Shown here one piece after another: positions 9,945-20,354 of a stretch of DNA of 27,807 bases (position 1 is the stretch's first letter; each line of letters begins with the position of its first letter). The stretch is taken from the NCBI GenBank assembly GCA_964200075.2, contig CAXNAA020000109.1:1-27807 (forward strand), written 5' to 3'. A program made the position numbers and the translations under genes. The notes under the pieces were generated by a model. That model searched no databases. It was not told the origin of the DNA and saw only the letters and a program-made list of their open reading frames with translations. This DNA comes from Sphacelaria rigidula (Eukaryota > Phaeophyceae > Sphacelariales).

Positions 9945-10443
9945 CGATAACCCCAAATGTTATGGCACACAGATTTCTGGCCCATGGTTTGTTCACTTTT
10001 GGGACGTTTGACCCACTTTTTGACCTCCAAACAGGGGAAATCGCCTACACATGTATTGGACACTTTGGATCACCCACAGAGAGGAGCCTAGCCCACTTTA
10101 CAGATTCGCTTGGCTCCAAGGTCTCGAGCGCGGCCGCTGAACAAAAATCCGTGTGCAATAAAATCTACGGCGATCTCCACTGATTATTGGGCCAACTGCC
10201 GTATGTTGGCAAGCACAGATTATTGCACACGAGTCATTGTTCAGGCGGCCAATCTCGAAACCTCGGAGCCAATGGAATCTGAACGGTAAACAAGGCTCCT
10301 CTCTGTGTGGTGATGCAAAGTGTCCGAGACGTGTGTTGGCGATTTTTCCTGTTCGGGGGTTGAACAATGGGTCAAACGCCCCGAAAGTAAACCTATCCGT
10401 GGCCCAAAAATCTGTTTGCCACAAGATTCGGCTAATAATAGTG
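9945..10443. mobile_element. Fold-back element, about 500 bp, near-full-length inverted arms
   Basis: The left arm (about 9945-10190) and right arm (about 10200-10443) are reverse complements with frequent mismatches. Matching pairs include CACACAGATTT..GGCCCA, GACGTTTGACCCA, ACACTTTG.ATCACC.ACAGAGAGGAGCC and GTGTGCAATA. The loop is only a few tens of bases. No coding sequence is convincing; the opposed ORFs here are mirror images from the two arms. Exact ends and target duplication could not be fixed. The transcript would form a long imperfect hairpin, a possible small-RNA source (inference). Confidence 0.75.
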
Positions 10444-10934
10444 ATGACACCCGCTGATAAATCCCACACATCTATTTTTTGTGTAGAAAATCATGATAAG
10501 ATGGATGTACACACGTGCGATGACCCCACCGTTTTTATGCCATCGATGTTGAGTGTGTTCATTCTTTTTCAATAATTGCTCGGTGGAGTCACAATGTCAA
10601 GCTTGTGTGACTGGGTCAGCTGTCCGATCCTTTCGCAACTCTGGATTGTTTATTCTTAACTTCGCCACATCCAAAGCGAAGGGCAGGTGCAAATATGTAT
10701 GCACTACAAGAAGCAAGTGACGCTGGTTGTACTACTTGGCTGATGAAACCGAACAGCCCGCAATTAGCCATTTTTGATCGCCAGCATGAGAGCCGCTGAA
10801 AATGCACCACTTTTTCGTGAAAAATAAGTAGATGGCCTGGATGATGCCATCTTCTGTGTAAAAAATCGGAAAAATCGTGGGAAACACGTGAAGCTCCCAA
10901 TTTGAGCGCAAAGGTGAAATACCAACAGTGAACG

Positions 10935-11461
10935 GCCAGATAATCGGAGAATTGATCTGGTTTGCTCAGGCTCTGTCTTGGAACATGAGTTTTCGATTAA
11001 AAAAGTGCGGTTGAAAACGAAAATCTTGCTTTGATGGGTCGTAATTGGAATCATCGTTTATTTTGAAAATGGTTGAAATAATGAGCTATCGGATGAGGAT
11101 TTTTGTTTTCCACCTCACTTTTTCGATCGAAAACTCATGGGCTAAGACAGGCCCTTAGCGCATTAGTTTTCGATCGAAGAAGTGCGGTGGAGAACAAAAA
11201 TCCTCATCTGATGGGTCGTAATTTCAACCATCGTCGAAAACTTTGAAAATGGTTGAAATCATGAGCTATTAGACGGGGATTGTTGTTTTCTACCGCACAA
11301 TTTCGATCGAAAACTCATGTGCGAAGACAGAGCCTCACAGCCAACCGAAAAACATTGCCCAACGGACTGGGGTCCGAAAAATTAATCCACTGGAGAAAAT
11401 TGCCTGTAGACGGGCTGAAATCCTCATATTTATACAAATCGAGATTGGTTGCCATAAAAGA
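10935..11461. repeat. Dispersed repeat, second copy, split by the 10969-11334 element
   Basis: The outer parts 10935-10968 and 11335-11461 match 67-98 and 98-221 near the window start. The match is broken only by the 366-bp inverted-repeat insertion, so the insertion happened after the repeat dispersed. No coding content is visible. Confidence 0.75.
10969..11334. mobile_element. Inverted-repeat (fold-back) MITE, 366 bp, with 3-bp TSD and known empty site
   Basis: Ends are GGCTCTGTCTT (10969-) and its complement AAGACAGAGCC (-11334), flanked by TCA at 10966-10968 and 11335-11337. Inside are two tandem palindromic units (about 10986-11140 and 11167-11318), each with TTTTCGATCGAAA and GAAAATGGTTGAAAT signatures in inverted arrangement. 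The related repeat at 67-221 lacks this block exactly at the same place, which directly shows an insertion. Short TSDs of this size occur in PIF/Harbinger and CACTA groups; superfamily not assigned (TSD may be 3 or 4 bp because the boundary base is ambiguous). Confidence 0.8.
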
Positions 11462-11473
11462 TGCTACGACCTA

Positions 11474-11770
11474 CCCTCGCCGTCTAGGGGTTAACCCTTG
11501 GACCACGAAGAGAATAGTCCATCTGGATTATGCATCATTTTTTCAAGTGAAATCGATGCCGATTTAACAGATAGATGACCTCTCGCCGTCCGAGGGTTAT
11601 GGGAATGAAAATAACCCCTAGATGTCGAGGGTAGTTCATCTGTTGAATCGACATCAATCTCAGTTGAAAATCGGCATCAATCTTACTTGAAGAAAGTCCA
11701 TCTGGATCACGCATATTTTTATCAAGTGAAATTGATGTCGATTTAGCAGATGACACTGCCCTCGCCGTCG
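11474..11770. repeat. Cluster of direct and inverted repeat units delimited by CCTCGCCGTC/GAGGGT motifs
   Basis: The unit AGTCCATCTGGATyA...CAAGTGAAATyGATGyCGATTTArCAGATGA occurs at 11516-11578 and 11695-11752. A partial inverted copy lies at 11637-11692, and another inverted copy at 14949-15007. Blocks are separated by CCCTCGCCGTC or GAGGGTTAT-like sequences. This is a shattered non-autonomous repeat family, and the element at 6524-6669 shares its core. Confidence 0.7.
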
Positions 11771-12770
11771 ATCGTTCAAGATGAGGCACCATCCCTTCAA
11801 TGAGGCTCTCGATCCTTCACGAAAAATAAAAACATATGGTCAAGAAAAGGCCCTCAAGTTGGGCGACAAGAGCAGCGTCCATCTAATCAGCAAAGAAATC
11901 TACCCCAGAAATCGACAATCCCCGTGTTTGCGATACGGAGCTGTCGGCTCGGTGGATGGACCAGCGTGGCTTCTTCTGTCTTTGCAATAGGATGTTGTCC
12001 GTTGTTTCCGGACTTGCCTTGTGTCGGTGCGCGTGAAATATCCTCATGAGTGCTGCCCTATATTTCCTCGTTCCCGGGTTCCGGTCTCTTCATGAAATAA
12101 AAATGAAGTACTCGTGGTACGAGTACGACTAGCATTGTGAGAAATGAGAATAAGAATGACCAGCAGCCCATGCGTGGCAGCCACTTCACGTTTCCTATGG
12201 GATTGTCATCGGATTGATCCTTCGATCTTCGTTCTGGCAGAAAAGAAGCCTTTTAGAATACCGTGGGATATTTTTGTGACAATTCAGATCGCGGAAGGGA
12301 ACGTGAAAATAATTGCAACGCTTGGGCTGTCCTCGCATCCCAAGAAGTGTTATGCGTAGTTATGATGAAAATATTGTGCCGAAATTTCAGCGCGTAACTC
12401 TTCGAATAACGCACCGCATCCCCAAAATACATTCAAAAATCACTGTCGGCTGGCCCAGCCTGTACGCAAAACATTTGTGAGGATGCCAAGAAAAACAATG
12501 AAGAAGTGAGATCGATTTGAAGTTGCTGCAATAACTAAAGAAATGCTATACCTCTGTGGAAGAAAAAAAATACGGATGCAGCCTCAGAAATGTTGTGCGT
12601 TCTTGTGTGGAGGAGATCCTGACGCAATTTCGGCCAAAAAATTCGAAAATTTGGCATAACATCCAATTTTTCGTGTGGCACTGCTACGCCCCGGTGATCA
12701 AACTGGCAAAACCGTTTCTCATCACAGAGGTCACGAATTCGAGATTTCGACACGACCATTTTTGTTTTGC

Positions 12771-13048
12771 TCATGATCTGGCATAGCGCCTTGCATCTGG
12801 GGAGTGTAAAGCGCGGTTTGAGGTGGTACTTCTCCCTCTCCCGGTGTTGAATGACCGTCGGCTGGGATTTTCTTTCCCATCATGGATCTGTTGACGACGT
12901 TGATGCCATCTTGCAGCACTACTCGTACCAGCGTGCTTTTGCCTGCGCCGTCTGGTGAGGAATAGCAAATACGGTATTGGAAAGGCGAGCCTACGTCTGT
13001 GACCACGGGTTCGCGAGATCGGACTAATGTGCGGAAATAATAATAATA
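12771..13048 (-). pseudogene. Decayed P-loop NTPase-like fragment
   Basis: The minus-strand frame from about 13048 down to 12734 reads GSPFQYRICYSSPDGAGKSTLVRVVLQDG and then loses recognisable pattern. 'PF....I.....GAGKSTLV' resembles a Walker A loop with its preceding strand, but the first Gly/Ala of GxxxxGK[ST] is Ser here. No Walker B or further domain is visible. Neighbouring minus-strand frames (13105-13446, 13388-13685) could be upstream parts separated by frameshifts, but I do not recognise them. Possibly a remnant of a mobile-element or viral-type ATPase; identity unproven. Confidence 0.3.
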
Positions 13049-14948
13049 AATTATAAAATGTCAGGTCTTCGCGTGCCTGTGCGACGCAATTCCCTACCGT
13101 GATTCTACCGCATTTCGAGAAACGAAACACCTCCGGGCACTCTATTGATCACACAACGACATGAGGCATTCCCGGTACTCAATCGGTACAAAAACATGTC
13201 GCCAAAACTTCGCCAATCAGGGGCGGTGCCGTGCATTACCAGGTTGGTCTGCAGTTCACAGCGATATGCTCGAGTCGAGCTGATTTGGTAAACTTGACGA
13301 GTTATGGTTGGAGATGCAAATGTGGCACTCACTGCTGGCCCAGTTCGTACAGATGTATCATGCAGTATGATTCGCCGTGAAAAGCTTTCAACAGGATGTG
13401 GCAACCGCCGCCCGCAACGTATGGCCTTGGATATTGTCTCCATCACCTTGCCACAAAGCCCTTTGTAGTCCGGGTGGACCGTAATTTACTGTTGCAAGCG
13501 GCAGATCCTCTTCGAACGGCATGGGCGCTGCGCCGCACATACAGTACACTACGTCTTTTCGAATGCAGCAGCAGCTGGCGCGATGCATAACCCCTTTCAT
13601 GTTCTGGGCAGTTTTCCGCGACGGAGATCAGCTGCCTATACACAGCTTGTTCGTTCCCGTCGATTACATGCGACCTCACCGCCACTTACCGCTTCGACCC
13701 AGGGATACGCAAAACTCATGCCTCTAGCTGTCTCTCGTCCCACAGCGTTGCTAGATTAAGTCGCCTTGTGAACATGACCATATATATGGTAGGTACGTTT
13801 ATTCCCGAATTTCCCCCGAGCACCCTGTGTTCGTGTAATCAACTAGGTTTCACTATAGGATGGCGACCCCAAAAAAATGAGGGGAGCCTAGGTCGGACCT
13901 ATTTAAAGTGCAAGTAAACGATGAAAAAATCGGGAAACCGAGTCACCACTTGTGCTTTCTTTTGCTTCGAAGGCTTTTTTGTGGGCCAGGGACAGGATAT
14001 ACGCACCACCATTGCAGTGACGTCACTCCCGGCGACAGCCCTCCCCACTGGTCGTTCGGATGTGGTCGGTGAAGTCCACCTCGCCGTGATTGGGTAGGTC
14101 GCTCCCAGACTTTTTCATCATTGTTTTACTAATACATGTTGAACCTCTTGTCACTGAGCTTCAGTCCCAAAAGGTTCAAGATCCAAAGCCATAATCCTGA
14201 CTCCTTTGTTGCATTATTTTCCTTATGTCAGCCCGATCTCATGCACCTGTGGCCGCAGACATAATCCTGCCACAACCGAACCAAAATCCATGGGTTTTCA
14301 TGTACGATTTTAGCAATCGTTTCCTCGATATTTCAATGAATGTACCGGCACCTCCACTCGTGCGCGACGACGCGGAACGTGTTCGGGGGTGGCGACAATC
14401 CCCCATAGTAGTGACATGCGTATTTTCTATTTTCCCCGTGGCATTGGTGAGATGATGGGCGAGAGAGCAGCAAGAAGCCATTCGCGTGAAAAATTGTCCC
14501 GAGTTGTTGCAAAAACGCCGATTTGAAGTAGGAACGTACCCTGCTACTTCAATTCGTAACCGATTGGTACGCAGAAGCCACGTAGTCGATGAACCAATTG
14601 CGCACTACAGTCTGAGCAATCGGGCGCTGTATCAGGCGCATTTATAAATCGTAATGAAGCTGAAAATAACCTAGATCACCCTTCGAATAACTTGGAGGTG
14701 AGCTGGTCGCCGTTCACTTGCAAATTTGCTTGAACTCGAACTGTGCAAAATGAACAGATTGTACTGAATCAATCCCCTCACCTGATGTCATTGCCCCCGA
14801 ATTATTGTCATCATCCACGGAGTTGCCCCCCTTCACCCCAACCGATAATGGGTCATCGTCTGGCCTGCGTCGGGGATTGGCGCAATACATGAAAATGTCG
14901 ACCTGGTGGGGACAAGTACTTCATAAATCCTTCGATCCCGAGGGTAGG

Positions 14949-15007
14949 TCACCCGTGGAATCGGCATCAATTCCACTCGAAAAAAATATCTGTGATCCAG
15001 ATGGACT
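14949..15007 (-). repeat. Inverted dispersed copy of the 11516-11752 repeat unit
   Basis: The reverse complement of this stretch matches the units at 11516-11578 and 11695-11752, including GATCCAGATGGACT and GGCATCAATTCCACT in complement. The flanking CCCGAGGGTAGG matches the delimiter motif of the cluster. Confidence 0.7.
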
Positions 15008-15553
15008 ACCCGCATCCTATGCTGAGGACTAATGCCTTGACTTTTTTTTCTTCTCCGGACCACGAAGACATGTGCACAAGAATTACGGTCCAAGCTGAAA
15101 ATAATTGAAAAATCCGAGAAACAGCGTTTGTAAGTCTTGATATCCTGTCTGGTCGAGCTACGATACAAACCGTCACACGGCGGCAGGCGTTTCCCGAGAG
15201 CGGGGTGAGCGTTTGATGGCCGAGGTGGAAATCTCTGTAACGTACGTGGTGCGTCAGTTGCTCACAACCCGGATAAAATATTACATCGTCCCAAAGTGTA
15301 CTGCGCACAGCATCGACTATTGCGTCTTTTCCAGTGGACAATCGATTCTATGCCGTAAGCATTACACGTGTTGTTATGCCATGTCTTGTCATTACCCAGG
15401 GTGTGTTGTTTTCGTTGGTGCTGTTTACGCCAGGATGTACGTACGTCCTGTATACGCTGGACTCCTGCCGACTTGTTGAACGTGATGACGATCGTTCTAT
15501 TAGCCGCCAGTAGCCAAGGCAGAGCCTTACGGAGATGGACATGAATGGAAAAA

Positions 15554-15643
15554 ATGTCTACACGAGGTCGGACCAACCCTGAACACTTCCGCAGCGTGAT
15601 GTTGTCGTCGGTGCAAGATTTCGCGGACTTGGAAGAGGAGTAA
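15554..15643 (+). CDS. Small exon candidate (acidic peptide), start of a second gene or internal exon
   Basis: The frame from ATG 15554 gives 29 residues (MSTRGRTNPEHFRSVM..., ending DFADLEEE) and then TAA at 15641-15643. Composition is strikingly protein-like against its surroundings. A strong donor 'GA|gtaagc' ends coding at 15639 in phase 2. An acceptor at 15565-15566 would let it follow exon 3 (phase 1) and read IPPSRTNPEHF. Either it is an internal exon (15567-15639) of the IQ/PH-like gene, or ATG 15554 starts another gene. The preceding pyrimidine tract is weak. Confidence 0.45.
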   Translation: MSTRGRTNPEHFRSVMLSSVQDFADLEEE

Positions 15644-16086
15644 GCATCACACCGTGTTTTCAACTCGAAGTGCTGATTACTCAAAGTGTTTACGTGCAAG
15701 AGTTTGACTTCTAAACCGTTTTTTTTTCGTGATTATCGCCACGTGTGTGACCCGGAAAATCGTTCGTTGCACATGCCAGCGAGGGAGGGTTGCTGCTGCG
15801 TTTGTTTTATTTAACGGATTCTCCTGCGGTACTGTGAGTTTTTCCGGTGCTTCAATCGTGGGCAGTATATTCACCCACGATTCGAGTCATATTCCATTTG
15901 AATACCAAGACGAGACGTGGCGCTTTTTTACCGTACGTCCAGCTTGATTCTTTTCTTCTTTACCGTGGGAAAATGAAGTCATTGTGGTGCTATAATGAAA
16001 ATTTCACTCACGAAGACTTGCGACGGCGAAGGACGTGGTACCCTCGCCTTGGTGAGCACCAGCCGACGCGACGGTCCATGACGCAG

Positions 16087-16196
16087 GCGTCAACATGAGC
16101 ACGCGCGTGCAAATTACGTCGCCAACACAGCTACACTTTTGACTCGTCTACCCCTCTTCCTTCCCCTCCGGAATTCTCTCTACACACGAAGTGCAG
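16087..16196 (+). CDS. Tentative linking exon, 110 bp
   Basis: Between an acceptor at 16085-16086 and donor 'gtgagg' at 16197 the frame is open for 110 bp. It enters in phase 2 and leaves in phase 1, exactly what is needed to join 15639 to 16482. The encoded sequence is less convincing (a Leu/Pro run from a pyrimidine-rich tract). That tract could instead be the run-up to an acceptor at 16196. Treat as a hypothesis. Confidence 0.25.
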
Positions 16197-16481
16197 GTGA
16201 GGCTACATATCCCACGCCCTGAACATGGGATTCACGTTGTCAATAAGTTTTCATGCTGTACATTTTTTTTTCACCATTAAGCATGTAATACATTGTCCAG
16301 GGTGTGAAACTTCACACACTGCTGTTGAAAGCAGTCAGCGAAGATCACGCTTGCGTGCCCCATCTTCCTTAACAACCCTCGACATGATGTATATACCCCC
16401 CCCGACTCTGAACACAATCATTTCCCGACGGTCGGTCGACGTGTTCCGTTGATGGGAAAAAAAATACGTCTTATTTTACAG

Positions 16482-16612
16482 AGCGCACTCAGGGGATGTC
16501 GATATCGATCGGCGCCGAATACCGCTTGCCGGAAGAGCAAGACAGGACCGACGATCGATCACACGATCCGGAGCGCAGTGCGATCGTAGATGACCTCAAC
16601 AACAAGCTGCAG
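16482..16612 (+). CDS. Internal exon candidate, charged, possible coiled-coil start
   Basis: Acceptor 'tcttattttacag' ends at 16481 and donor 'CAG|gtacgc' begins at 16613. The exon enters in phase 1 and leaves in phase 0. The peptide around GAEYRLPEEQD...ERSAIVDDLNNKLQ is charged and ends in a helix-like heptad stretch that would continue into SLRKLC of the next exon. No domain was recognised. The frame enters in the phase in which exon 3 (7729-8764) leaves, so it could belong to the IQ/PH-like gene directly or through the candidates at 15567 and 16087. Confidence 0.5.
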
Positions 16613-17689
16613 GTACGCTAGCGGTACAGCGCAAGGGACTTTGCGACGGATGCGTACATGTTCTTGGTTGATCTTCGTCAGGACACACGCGTTTCGTGTT
16701 TACATGATTTGTCCATTGGACTCGAGGGCGTCGAGTTGGTAGGTTTCTGAGCATGCCCACGGCGAAACCTTCTTTCACTTGGCTCCCTTCTAGCATTGTT
16801 CCTCATGTGGACATTCGAAACCGACCTCTTCGTGAAGGGCCGGGAGGTATCTTGCGTTGTGGATGTGGAAATGGATGGAGCTCTCCTGTTGATATTTGGT
16901 GGTGACGCTGTCGGAGAGACTTACCTGTATAATGCTTGCTCTGATCACGTGGAGTTGAGCGAGGGAGTTGTTGAGCGGTGGTGGTGCTGAAAAAGTTTGG
17001 ATGAGCGATGAAATACAAGACAGATCAAGAGATACCGGGGGGGGAAGGTAGGTTGGAGCTCCTCCAACACGGACTCGTTTCAGAGAACGGGGCCGGGGAG
17101 GTTGAGCATCCGACTAACAGGAGGGAGGCGGCGGTGCACGGGCGTGTGAAACAAGTCCGCCATCGGAACAGCATGCGCTTCTTCTCGAAGGAGCAGTGCC
17201 ATACTTTTGTTGTGGGTAGTCTACTGCTGCAAGGCGCCTTATTTTTCCAAACCCCCATCCGTCCAGCTTGTTTCTCGACGATTGCAACGCCTTATGAGTG
17301 GAAGAAGGTATCGTGAATACACGCGGCATCGGCGTCTTCTCTTCTAGTCTTTCTTGTCGACACGCAAGTCGAATGTATGGGACTGGCGGTAAAGTGTTGG
17401 TTGAGTGTATTTGTTTTTTTCCGAGTCAAGTCACGGGTGATATTTTTACTCGCGTCTGCATCAGTTTCGAGGTAGGTTTTAAAGACATACTGCATCGCGA
17501 TATCTTGTACTCGAGGTATTCCCCACCTTCCCACTGCCCCCAACCTATTTTGGCGGACTTGTAACTAGGGTTTGTAATGCCATTTTTTGGGTGTGAGGTC
17601 GATGGCCTTATAAATGCGGCACGCAGAAGCAAGAGTACCCCCGTCCCCGCCGATCAATTTTGTATGTTTGCTTCGTCGAAACTCTGCAG
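16613..17689 (+). other. Probable intron between exon candidates
   Basis: It is bordered by 'gtacgc' at 16613 and 'ctctgcag' at 17689, phase 0 to phase 0. Several short open frames occur in it, but none has protein-like composition flanked by good splice sites. Confidence 0.4.
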
Positions 17690-17857
17690 TCCCTCCGGAA
17701 GCTGTGCGTCCCGCAGCAACGCCTCGGGAACTTTAGATCAGGCTTCAAGCAGCCGAAGACGATGGCTGTGAAGAACATGGCTTTCTTCCAAGGCGTTGGT
17801 GGGTCTACGACAAGCAGCGGGATGGGCAGCGTGGCGGACATGTGGGGCGACGGCGTG
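17690..17857 (+). CDS. Internal exon candidate, 56 codons
   Basis: The exon begins after acceptor 'aactctgcag' (ends 17689) and stops before donor 'GTG|gtgagt' (17858), phase 0 at both ends. It encodes SLRKLCVPQQRLGNFRSG..., then FKQPKTMAVKNMAFFQGVGG and a Ser/Gly-rich end SVADMWGDGV. Composition is clearly protein-like and the donor is a near-consensus site. No known domain was recognised. It fits in frame after LNNKLQ of the exon ending at 16612. Confidence 0.55.
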
Positions 17858-18006
17858 GTGAGTCAGTCTACGTGAAGAACCAGTTGGGACTCCCATTTTT
17901 CGGGTAGATGTTACGCTTTTGATCAAAATCATTACTGGAGGTGAACCCGCCGAGTATGGCCCGTGGCTTTCGGCATGGTGTTGTGGAACATCGAACCGCT
18001 ACGAAA

Positions 18007-18038
<32 letters not shown>
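18007..18038. repeat. Microsatellite (GATT)8
   Basis: Eight perfect GATT units lie in the presumed intron 17858-19057. They are followed at 18060-18240 by an A-rich low-complexity tract, including a run of A near 18116-18128 and a CAC/CAA-rich part. No gene is visible in this intron. Confidence 0.9.
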
Positions 18039-19057
18039 ATCTCACATCAGCTGATTGCAACAATCCAGTCCGTGGTCAGGAGCAGCAAAAATATAACACA
18101 ATAATACAAGAACACAAAAAAAAAAAAATGAACAGAAAAAGGACAGAAGCAACGGCCTCAAAAAGGAAAGAAAGGGGGCAGCGATAACAACAAAAATCAC
18201 CACCACCACCAAACAACAACAGGAACAAAGATTGGGATGGGGTGAGTTGTTATCTTGTATCTTGCAAGAGTTCGGGATGCGCCGGGGCCTCGGGAGAGGG
18301 TAGTTTCTCGTTTTCCTGCAAAGCTGGGTGTTGCCCTCGAGTTCAAACGATGGTTTGGTCGATTCCGAGATAATGCCGCAAGCGGCATCGTCACCATCAC
18401 GTCTTGTATGCGCTGTGTATGCGATGATCGCATGCGGCGGTTGGTGAAGACGGGTCACGGGTGGTTGGCATGGCTCGACTAAGGTACAGGCAGGATTTTG
18501 CGCCTTCTCGCACTGGCTGGATTGTACTTGCTCGTGCCTTGATCCGGGCGCGTAGAAACGGATCTAAATGCACCCTTCCCTCGCCCCTCTCTCCCTCAAT
18601 CAAGGTTCAGTGATTCTTGCGTGTGCCTTTCGAAGTATGGTTTGAAGAGCGAAGACAGTGTCTTGATTGTTGAGTATGCCGAATGTCAATCAAGGATTGG
18701 GTACTCTGTTCTTGTGAACACGCTGAAAATGATGCAGTGCGTGCGAAGGCGTAACTACTGCCTACCTTCATTGCGACCGTACACTCCGTGATGACAACCA
18801 ATATCGACGTACGTATCGGTGCTGAGTGTTCTTCGCCGTTGGAGCAGAGCACAAGCCGAGCAATAGCGCTCCCTCCCCGATTCTCGAGTTGGTGGTGCCT
18901 CGCCGGAGGCATTGAAAATTCACGTCTAGGCTCTCTTAGACAAAGACCTACTCACTGTAATGTAGTATGTACATGCACATTGCTTGACTCGAAACGTGTT
19001 CGACGAAACTAATTCGTTTTGTTCCCCTACGCAACCCTTCACAACGGAAACGAACAG

Positions 19058-19210
19058 CGGAGACAATACCAAACGGACATCGTGCGCCAAAAGAACGAGT
19101 CGGTGGAGGATGTCGCCAAGCGCGACGGAATGCGCACGGCGATGCTCGTCAACCGAAGTGGTGTGCATCGAGTAACTCGCAGGTCGAACGGCTCAGTGGA
19201 ACAGCGATGA
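19058..19210 (+). CDS. Terminal exon candidate, 50 codons plus stop
   Basis: The frame opens after an AG at 19056-19057 in phase 0 and ends with TGA at 19208-19210. The peptide is RRQYQTDIVRQKNESVEDVAKRDGMRTAMLVNRSG...RSNGSVEQR, charged and helix-like, without a recognised domain. The pyrimidine-rich 'ttcgttttgttcccctac' upstream supports an acceptor nearby, though an earlier one would lengthen the exon. It is in frame with the exon ending at 17857. Together these candidates would give a product of about 860 residues if joined to exons 1-3. Confidence 0.5.
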   Translation, partial: RRQYQTDIVRQKNESVEDVAKRDGMRTAMLVNRSGVHRVTRRSNGSVEQR

Positions 19211-20354
19211 TACGCAGGCGGGATAGAAAAGCCCTGTCGGTGGGAGAGGGACAAGGGAAGGAGACGCACGAGTGAGATGGGGGAGAGTGATAACTCTGCT
19301 TTGTATGTCTCTACCCATTCGCTTTTGTCTTCACGTTACGTTACGTTTCATTCTGCGGGCGGAAATTTTTTGACGGGGGTGGCGGGGGGGGAAGGGGCGG
19401 AAGTGTAGGGAAAGGGTGCGACAACAACAAAAGCAAGAGCTGTGTAGCAGAAACATGCAAAGGAGTACTGTAATCAAAAGTTTGGAATCATTCCCTGCGT
19501 TCCTCTATTTTCATTTCCTTATAGCGCCCGCTCGTCCTCCCTCCAGCAACGTGTCCGCTGTTTCAATAGGGGTAGCGCGGCAAGAGCTTGCTTCGTGCCT
19601 AGCCCTGCAACATAGCTACTCTAGTACCTTGAGTGCCGTGAGTACGTGAAAGTATTGCTGCGGAAGGGGGAGGGGAGCGCGAGGTGGGATGAAGTGTTGA
19701 TCTAGTTTACTGCTTGAAGGTGTTTGGTGAACGTAGTTTCTACCGCCTGTTATTATTTTATGTATTGTCTTCCGTATATACATGTTTATGGTGCCAGAGG
19801 CAGATTCTTTCATGCGTCCGTTCCTGTTTTTTTTGTTTTTAGGCCACTGGGTCCCTCATAGGTTTATTTAGTTTTTGCGTGTGTGTAGAAAAGAGTCGTG
19901 GTGGCAAGAAGAAGCAAGACGTGAGAAAGAAGGGGCGACGCGATGGAGGATGAATTTTCTTCGCTTACTTTCAATCTCATTAAGTTTTATTTTTGTTCCG
20001 TTGCCGGGATCACTGCCTCTATGTGGTGCTGTTCACGCTGAAGAGCCCCGGAAGGACGGCAGCGGGGCGGAGTGAGGTCGGAAGGGTCGAAATTGTTACC
20101 GGTCTTGTTTTCAGCTGTTCGACCTTGCTTCCAAAGGGGTGGCGGAAGGGAGAGGACATCTGTCTTGAAAAAACTGTGAAATTTTTGGTTGTCGTATATG
20201 AAAAATATTGAGAAGAAACGTTTTTTTTTTTTCCATTTTATTTCTCCTCCCGTCCCAAGTCTTGCCTAGTTATTTTGCACACCTTTCCGCGACAGCTCAA
20301 GCTTCTTTGGAATAGCAAGACAAGCAGCGCTTCACGATTCATGGGCGAGGGCTG

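Larger units (their letters stand above)
8765..15553 (+). other. Long non-coding stretch: a very large intron, or the gap between two genes
   Basis: No exon in this 6.8-kb stretch could be supported. It is dense in inverted-repeat elements (9014-9296, about 9945-10443, 10969-11334), a dispersed repeat family (11474-11770 and 14949-15007) and a decayed minus-strand fragment (about 12771-13048). If exon 3 splices on to the next candidate at 15567, this is one intron of about 6.8 kb. Otherwise the first gene ends at 8805. Confidence 0.4.

Noticed and set aside
9830-10471. Opposed open frames of 77-123 residues with similar sequences
   Set aside because: They are mirror translations of the two arms of the fold-back element, not genes.
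14016-14027. Palindrome AGTGACGTCACT containing a CRE-like TGACGTCA core
   Set aside because: A 12-bp palindrome can occur by chance, and no nearby gene start is supported.
15262-15699. Minus-strand open frame of 145 residues
   Set aside because: No recognisable domain, and it overlaps a better supported plus-strand exon candidate.
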